From Anaerolineae bacterium (GTDB taxonomy: Bacteria > Chloroflexota > Anaerolineae > JAFGEY01), in NCBI GenBank assembly GCA_016929205.1, contig JAFGJF010000669.1, positions 1 to 10,650 on the forward strand: DNA of 10,650 nucleotides, written 5' to 3'. Shown here piece after piece: positions 6,466-10,650 of this stretch (position 1 is the first letter of the stretch; each line of letters opens with the position of its first letter). The notes under the pieces were generated by a model. It ran no database searches and was not told where the DNA came from. It saw nothing but the letters and a program-made list of their open reading frames with translations. Position numbers and translations under genes: made by a program.

Positions 6466-7500
6466 ATGCGTCCGACGATGGCAGATGTGGCCGAGTATGC
6501 CGGTGTGTCTATAACCACCGTTTCTCTTGTCTTGAATGACAAACCCGGCGTTTCTGGTCAGGTCAGGAATATGGTGATGCGGGCCGTGAATGAACTGGGG
6601 TATCATCTGCCGGAGCGGCACTCTTTACGAAACTCCTCTGACACCAAAACGATCACTGTCATTCATTTTGCGCCGCCGGGCTCGCAGCAGGGGATCAGTG
6701 TTTCGGGCATTTCGGCCAGTTATATGAACGGCATTCAAGATTATTGCCAAAGCCGGAATGTAAACTGGGCTCTGATTGCCAATTATCACGAGGGCGACGA
6801 TCATCATGTTGGATACCATCTGATCGAGGGCGACAAGCTCGATTTTGACGGTCTGATCTTGTTGGAAATGCAGTCTGACAAAAGCGAGCTGTTGCAGCAA
6901 TCTATTCAGGGCGGTGTTCCTATCGTCGTGCTCAGCCGCGAGTGGACCCACCTGCCGGTCAGTATTGTCAGCCAAAGCCATTGCCAGCAAGCCAACCAGG
7001 CGCTCGATCTTCTTGTTGACCTGGGGCATCGCAAGATCGCTTTTCTGGGGCGCGAGTCTGAGCAGGTCTACGATTGGTTCCGAGTTCGGCTTGGGTGTTA
7101 CAAGAACTTGATGACCTCGCTCAATTTGTTTGATCCGTCACTGATTGCCGTAGGGCCGAGTGCAACCCAGTCTACTCGGGATTTGATCGCCAGGCAGCCA
7201 GATGTGACGGCCATTTTTGCGATCAATGACCGTAATGCGGTGAGCGCGATGCGCGCCTTGCGCGAGTTGGGCATTGACATCCCGCAGCAGGTTTCTGTGA
7301 TCGGTCTCGATGATTCAACCAAGTCTCCGCCCGATTTCCCACAACTGACGACGGTAGCCTTTCCACATTACAAGGTCGGGCATCTGGCTGCCGAAATCTT
7401 GTTGCGGCAGATCGAGGATCCGGAATTGTTCTACACACAGGTTTTTGTCCAAAGCCATCTTGTCGAGCGTGAGTCTTGTGCGCCGGTTGGTGGCAGGTAG
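6466..7500 (+). CDS. LacI-family transcriptional regulator
   Basis: The protein has 344 residues, typical for the family. The N-terminal helix-turn-helix is TMADVAEYAGVSITTVSLVL (residues 4-23), followed by the LNDKPGVS and NELGYH segments near the hinge. The rest is a periplasmic-binding-protein-like effector domain with the family blocks LGHRKIAFLG, FAINDRNAVSAMRALRELGI, VSVIGLDD and the C-terminal LVERESCAP. Members usually bind a sugar or sugar derivative and release or grip operators near their own gene and a linked transporter. ATG 6466 gives the usual start (MRPTMADVAEYAG) with TGAGGG 4 nt upstream. A TTG at 6439 would add nine residues and overlap little that looks like a Shine-Dalgarno. 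It is followed after 248 nt by an ABC transporter, its probable target. Ligand unknown. Confidence 0.95.
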   Translation: MRPTMADVAEYAGVSITTVSLVLNDKPGVSGQVRNMVMRAVNELGYHLPERHSLRNSSDTKTITVIHFAPPGSQQGISVSGISASYMNGIQDYCQSRNVNWALIANYHEGDDHHVGYHLIEGDKLDFDGLILLEMQSDKSELLQQSIQGGVPIVVLSREWTHLPVSIVSQSHCQQANQALDLLVDLGHRKIAFLGRESEQVYDWFRVRLGCYKNLMTSLNLFDPSLIAVGPSATQSTRDLIARQPDVTAIFAINDRNAVSAMRALRELGIDIPQQVSVIGLDDSTKSPPDFPQLTTVAFPHYKVGHLAAEILLRQIEDPELFYTQVFVQSHLVERESCAPVGGR

Positions 7501-7748
7501 GACCAGACGCGATTTTGTTACGGTGTCATTTCGTTGTCTCGTTGGCAACGACAAGAATCCAGACAAAAGAAAATATGCTTTGCGATTTAGGGCTGTTCAA
7601 AGCCGATCGCGTTTTGGAGAGCGATCAATCTGCCAGGCCCGAGAAAGGAGGATGTGAGTAAACTGACAATTTGCTTACTTTCGGTTCAAGGGAGAATGAC
7701 GTTGTTGTTCAAATCATTAAGCCTTTTAATGTTCAAGAGGAGGTCAGA
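7501..7748 (+). other. Leader region between the lacI-type gene and the binding-protein gene
   Basis: No clear promoter or terminator is visible, so read-through from the lacI-type gene is possible. Small inverted repeats are present: TCGTTG-G-CAACGA (7539-7551), GGCT-N6-AGCC (7591-7604), GATCGC-N10-GCGATC (7605-7626) and CATTAA-N5-TTAATG (7715-7731). A very strong Shine-Dalgarno, AAAGGAGG (7644-7651), lies about 100 nt before the binding-protein start and is not explained by that gene. See the possible small ORF at 7654. Confidence 0.5.
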
Positions 7749-7752
7749 GTGA
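7654..7752 (+). CDS. Possible 32-residue leader peptide overlapping the binding-protein start
   Basis: A GTG at 7654 directly after the AAAGGAGG at 7644-7651 opens a 32-codon frame. Its TGA (7750-7752) overlaps the GTG start (7749-7751) of the binding-protein gene. The product would be a basic peptide with a hydrophobic middle (TLLFKSLSLMF). The overlap would allow translational coupling. Against it, the spacing from the Shine-Dalgarno to GTG is only 2 nt, codon use is unremarkable and no homologue is recognised. Confidence 0.25.
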   Translation: MSKLTICLLSVQGRMTLLFKSLSLLMFKRRSE

Positions 7753-9815
7753 AAAAGTTAAGCCGTAGAGAGTTCCTTCGCGTGTCCGCGCTGGGCGCAG
7801 CGGGTGTTGCCGCTGCGGCCTGCCAGCCCAAGACAGTGATCGTCGAAAAGACGGTCGAGGTTGAGAAGGAAAAAGTAGTCAAAGAAACCGTCGTTGTAGA
7901 AAAGGAAGTCGAAAAAGAAGTAACCAAGGTCGTCGAGAAAGAGGTTGAAAAGGAAGTGGTGGTCACCGCCACGGCGATGCCCGCGTCCAAGGAAGCGCCG
8001 GTGCTGGAGCGCCTGGTATCCGAAGGCAAGCTGCCACCGCTGGCCGAGCGCATTCCGGTCAACCCCGGTGTCTTTGCCACCAACGATGGCATCGGCAAGC
8101 ACGGCGGCACGATGCGCCGCGGCTTTAAGGGCGTTTCCGACCGCTGGGGGCCGACCAAGCTCAACGACCGCGCCCTGGTGTGGTTTAACAACAAACTGGT
8201 GCAGGTGCCCCGTCTGGCCGAGTCGTGGGAGGTCAGCGACGACGCCACTACCTGGACATTCCACCTGCGCAAGGGCACCAAGTGGTCGGATGGCGAGCCT
8301 TTTACCGCTGAGGCGATCAAGTGGCGCATTGAGAACGAATACTTTAACAAAACCATTACTCCGTCGCCGAACACGTTCGTCACCGGCAAGGAAAAGACGC
8401 AGGCCGAGCATCTGTTCCCCGATGAGTACACCTGGACGGTCAAGTTTGCGGCTGCCAACGCCGTGTTCCTGCTTGGCCGCGGCCGGGCGGACTATTGGTA
8501 TCCCGGCCACTACCTCAAGCAGTATCACATGGAGCTGACCGACAACAAGGAAGCCCTGGAAAAAGAGGTCGCGGCCAAGGGCTTTGACTCATGGACCGCA
8601 TACTGGTCCAGCGACCGCACGATGTGGTACATCAACCCGGCGATGCCCCGTGTGTCGCCCTGGCTCGGCCTGGGATCGTTGGCGACGGAACTGCACACGA
8701 TGGAGCGCAACCCCTACTTTTTTGCCATCGACGCGGAGGGACAGCAGCTCCCCTATATCGACAAGGTGACCCATCGCCTGTTCACGGATCAGAGCGTCTT
8801 TAACATGTGGATCGTCAACGGCGAGATCGATTTCCAGAACCGCCACGTGGCGATCGGCGACTATACGCTGCACAAGGAGAACGAAGCTGGCGGCGCCTAC
8901 AAGGTGTTCCTGGGCATCTCGGCCGGCCACGTCTGCGTCAACTGCAACCACACCACCAAGAACGAGCGCCTGCGCGAGTTCATCGAGGATCGCAACGTGC
9001 GCATCGCCCTTTCGGTGTGCGTAGACCGAGACGAACTCAACGAGTTGGTGTACAACGGCCTGCTCACGCCGCGCCAGTACAGCCCGATCGATATGTCGCC
9101 GCAGGCCTACCCCAAGCAGGCCAATGCCTACATCGAGTACGACCCCGATATGGCCAACGAACTGCTGGATGAGGCCGGCTATACCGAAAAGGACGCCGAG
9201 GGCTTCCGCAAGTGGAAAGATGGCAGCGGCGAGACGCTCAGCTTTACCATCGAGGGCACCGATATGCCCGGCACGCAGGGCGAGGATGCGATCCAGCGCA
9301 TCGTCCAGTACTATGCCGAGGTGGGCATCAAGTGCGCCTACAAGGGTGTGGAACGCTCGCTGTACCAGGAGCACTATGCTGCCAACGAGATCGAGATGGC
9401 CTACTGGGGCGGCGACCGCACGGTCTTGCCCCTGGTTGCGCCGATCATCTGGACTGCTCGCCAGCCGGACCGCCCCTGGGCCTGCGCCTGGTCTCTTTGG
9501 GATGCTGACCACGCCAACCCGAACGGCCAGGAGCCGCCCGCCGGGCACTGGGTGTGGACGATCTGGGAGCTGTGGGACAAGATCGTCGCCGAGCCCGATC
9601 CGGACCAGCAGACCGCACTCTTTCACCAGATCCTCGACATCTGGGCCGAAGAACTGCCGCAGATCGGCTACCTGGGCCAGAGTCCCGCGCCGATCATTGT
9701 CAAGAACGGCTTCCGCGGCTACCTGCCGGGCTTCCCGGTCGACGACCCGCCCGGTGACGAGCACCTGCTCCAGACCGAGACCTACTACTGGGAGGAGCCG
9801 GAAAAGCACACCTAG
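7749..9815 (+). CDS. ABC transporter substrate-binding lipoprotein, family 5 (Opp/Dpp type)
   Basis: This 688-residue protein captures a ligand outside the membrane for the permease encoded next. The N-terminus has a Tat motif SRREFL (5-10), a hydrophobic stretch and a lipobox ending AAAC (C25), so it should be exported folded and lipid-anchored. Residues 29-72 are a Val-Glu-Lys repeat stalk (EKEVEKEV units), a feature of Chloroflexota binding proteins. The SBP_bac_5 domain follows, with LAESWEVSDDATTWTFHLRK and GTKWSDGEPFTAEAIKW as its hallmark entry motifs. Family 5 binds peptides, but many members in Thermotogae and Chloroflexota bind oligosaccharides; the LacI-type neighbour favours a sugar. 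GAGGAGG (7737-7743) lies 5 nt before GTG 7749, which decides the start over an in-frame TTG at 7671. Third codon positions are clearly richer in G and C than in the lacI-type gene, which may reflect high expression. Confidence 0.95.
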   Translation: MKKLSRREFLRVSALGAAGVAAAACQPKTVIVEKTVEVEKEKVVKETVVVEKEVEKEVTKVVEKEVEKEVVVTATAMPASKEAPVLERLVSEGKLPPLAERIPVNPGVFATNDGIGKHGGTMRRGFKGVSDRWGPTKLNDRALVWFNNKLVQVPRLAESWEVSDDATTWTFHLRKGTKWSDGEPFTAEAIKWRIENEYFNKTITPSPNTFVTGKEKTQAEHLFPDEYTWTVKFAAANAVFLLGRGRADYWYPGHYLKQYHMELTDNKEALEKEVAAKGFDSWTAYWSSDRTMWYINPAMPRVSPWLGLGSLATELHTMERNPYFFAIDAEGQQLPYIDKVTHRLFTDQSVFNMWIVNGEIDFQNRHVAIGDYTLHKENEAGGAYKVFLGISAGHVCVNCNHTTKNERLREFIEDRNVRIALSVCVDRDELNELVYNGLLTPRQYSPIDMSPQAYPKQANAYIEYDPDMANELLDEAGYTEKDAEGFRKWKDGSGETLSFTIEGTDMPGTQGEDAIQRIVQYYAEVGIKCAYKGVERSLYQEHYAANEIEMAYWGGDRTVLPLVAPIIWTARQPDRPWACAWSLWDADHANPNGQEPPAGHWVWTIWELWDKIVAEPDPDQQTALFHQILDIWAEELPQIGYLGQSPAPIIVKNGFRGYLPGFPVDDPPGDEHLLQTETYYWEEPEKHT

Positions 9816-9828
9816 TCTGATTTCGTCG

Positions 9829-9856
9829 GTAGGGGCGCAGCATGCTGCGCCCCTAC
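9829..9856. repeat. Perfect 28-bp palindrome between the binding-protein and permease genes
   Basis: The left arm GTAGGGGCGCAGCA and the right arm TGCTGCGCCCCTAC match fully. The palindrome begins 13 nt after the binding-protein stop and ends 39 nt before the permease start. It resembles the dispersed short GTAGGGGCG-type palindromes of Chloroflexota genomes (recalled, not checked). No T-run follows it. In this place it may protect the upstream mRNA end or lower permease expression relative to the binding protein. Confidence 0.85.
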
Positions 9857-9895
9857 TTTCCGTTTGCAGAACCTCGGTGCGATTGGAGGCCGTCT

Positions 9896-10650
9896 ATGGC
9901 ATTATACATACTCAAACGTGTCGCGATCATGATCCCCACCCTGGTGATTGTCTCGATCATTTCCTTTCTGGTGATCCAGCTCCCGCCGGGCGACTATCTG
10001 ACCACCTACGCCATGCAGCTCCGCCAGCAAGGCGACGCGGTCGATGAGGGGGAGCTGGAAGCCTTGCGCGTACGCTATGGACTGGGCATGCCGGTCTATG
10101 TCCAATACTGGAAGTGGGTCAGTGGCATTGTCTTGCGCGGCGACTGGGGCCAATCCATGGAGTGGCGCAAGCCGGTCAAAGACCTGATCTGGGAGCGCAT
10201 GGGGCTGACCGTTGTCCTGTCCTTCAGTTCTCTGCTGGTGAGCTGGTTCATCGCCATCCCGATCGGCGTTTATTCGGCGACTCACCAATATTCGTGGCTC
10301 GATTACCTCATGTCGTCGATCAGCTTTATCGGCGTGGGTACACCCGGCTTTTTGATCGCGCTGGTGGTCATGTGGCTGGCCATGACCAAGTTGGGCCTCA
10401 ACGTGGGCGGGCTGTTTTCCGAACAGTATATTATGGCCCCCTGGTCCTGGGCCAAAGTGGCAGACATGCTCAAGCATCTCTGGATTCCGCTGCTGATCCT
10501 GGCTCTGGAGGGTACGGCGGGCGGCATCCGCACCACCCGCGCCAACATGCTCGACGAGCTGCACAAGCCCTATGTGACCACGGCGCGGGCCAAAGGGGTC
10601 AAGGAGACCCGGCTGATCTGGAAATACCCGGTGCGCGTGGCCCTCAACCC
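9896..10650 (+). CDS. ABC transporter permease, DppB/OppB type (runs off the window)
   Basis: The visible 251 codons cover most of an inner-membrane subunit of about 330 residues. A membrane helix near residues 9-29 (RVAIMIPTLVIVSIISFLVI) leads to the conserved PPGD (30-33). The RYGLGMPVYVQYWKW and GDWGQSM segments that follow are typical of the DppB/OppB N-terminal domain. Further hydrophobic stretches are LTVVLSFSSLLVSWFIAIPI and FIGVGTPGFLIALVVMWLAM. The cytoplasmic coupling loop that contacts the ATPase is YVTTARAKG (226-234), matching the EAA motif. GGAGG (9885-9889) is 6 nt before ATG 9896. It forms an operon with the binding protein, 80 nt upstream, and a second permease and one or two ATPase genes are expected beyond the edge. 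The substrate is inferred to be that of the binding protein. Confidence 0.95.
   Translation, partial: MALYILKRVAIMIPTLVIVSIISFLVIQLPPGDYLTTYAMQLRQQGDAVDEGELEALRVRYGLGMPVYVQYWKWVSGIVLRGDWGQSMEWRKPVKDLIWERMGLTVVLSFSSLLVSWFIAIPIGVYSATHQYSWLDYLMSSISFIGVGTPGFLIALVVMWLAMTKLGLNVGGLFSEQYIMAPWSWAKVADMLKHLWIPLLILALEGTAGGIRTTRANMLDELHKPYVTTARAKGVKETRLIWKYPVRVALN

Noticed and set aside
7702..7730. TTGTTG-N17-TTTAAT as a promoter for the binding protein.
   Set aside because: Only three of six -35 bases match, and transcription would start inside the Shine-Dalgarno of the gene.
7671..7748. An upstream TTG start for the binding protein.
   Set aside because: It would put 26 residues before the Tat lipoprotein signal, and GAGGAGG is placed correctly for GTG 7749.
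8589..9809. A 406-codon open frame on the minus strand.
   Set aside because: It lies wholly antisense to the binding-protein gene, whose G/C-rich third positions create long open frames on the other strand. The product matches no family I know and no Shine-Dalgarno was seen.

Overview
The window looks like a chromosomal segment from a Chloroflexota bacterium, probably near Anaerolineae or Caldilineae. This is inferred from the genes, not from a marker gene. The clues are a Tat-type lipoprotein binding protein with a long Val-Glu-Lys repeat stalk, an Opp/Dpp-type transporter paired with a LacI-type regulator, an orphan receiver-Roadblock protein, and moderately high GC with short perfect palindromes between genes. 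There are no rRNA or tRNA genes, CRISPR array, insertion sequence or phage genes.

Layout. Positions 1-809 (minus) hold the N-terminal 269 codons of a bifunctional NAD(P)HX repair enzyme, cut by the window edge. It is divergent, across overlapping promoters, from a plus-strand pair: an alpha/alpha-toroid (squalene-cyclase/prenyltransferase-like) protein (974-1975) and a pyrimidine-nucleoside phosphorylase (2017-3324). A perfect 42-bp palindrome (3327-3368) separates that pair from two minus-strand genes read towards it. These are a receiver-Roadblock regulator with tandem C-terminal DWN repeats (3385-4791, with its own near-consensus promoter) and, upstream of it, a B12-binding radical SAM protein (4903-6273). 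The radical SAM gene is divergent from a LacI-family regulator (6466-7500), whose promoter sits between two inverted repeats of identical 8-5-8 design. Downstream are a 248-nt leader, a lipoprotein substrate-binding protein of the SBP_bac_5 family (7749-9815), a perfect 28-bp palindrome, and an ABC permease (9896 onward, cut by the window edge).

How the genes may work together. The right-hand third reads as an uptake operon for an oligosaccharide or oligopeptide, controlled by the LacI-type protein. The LacI partner makes a sugar ligand more likely. The left and central genes are housekeeping (metabolite repair, nucleoside salvage) or uncharacterised. No single new multigene system stands out. 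The parts most worth checking are the DWN repeats of the receiver-Roadblock protein, an 8-bp tandem repeat with G-quadruplex form inside the radical SAM gene, the paired inverted repeats around the lacI-type promoter, and a possible small ORF overlapping the start of the binding-protein gene.
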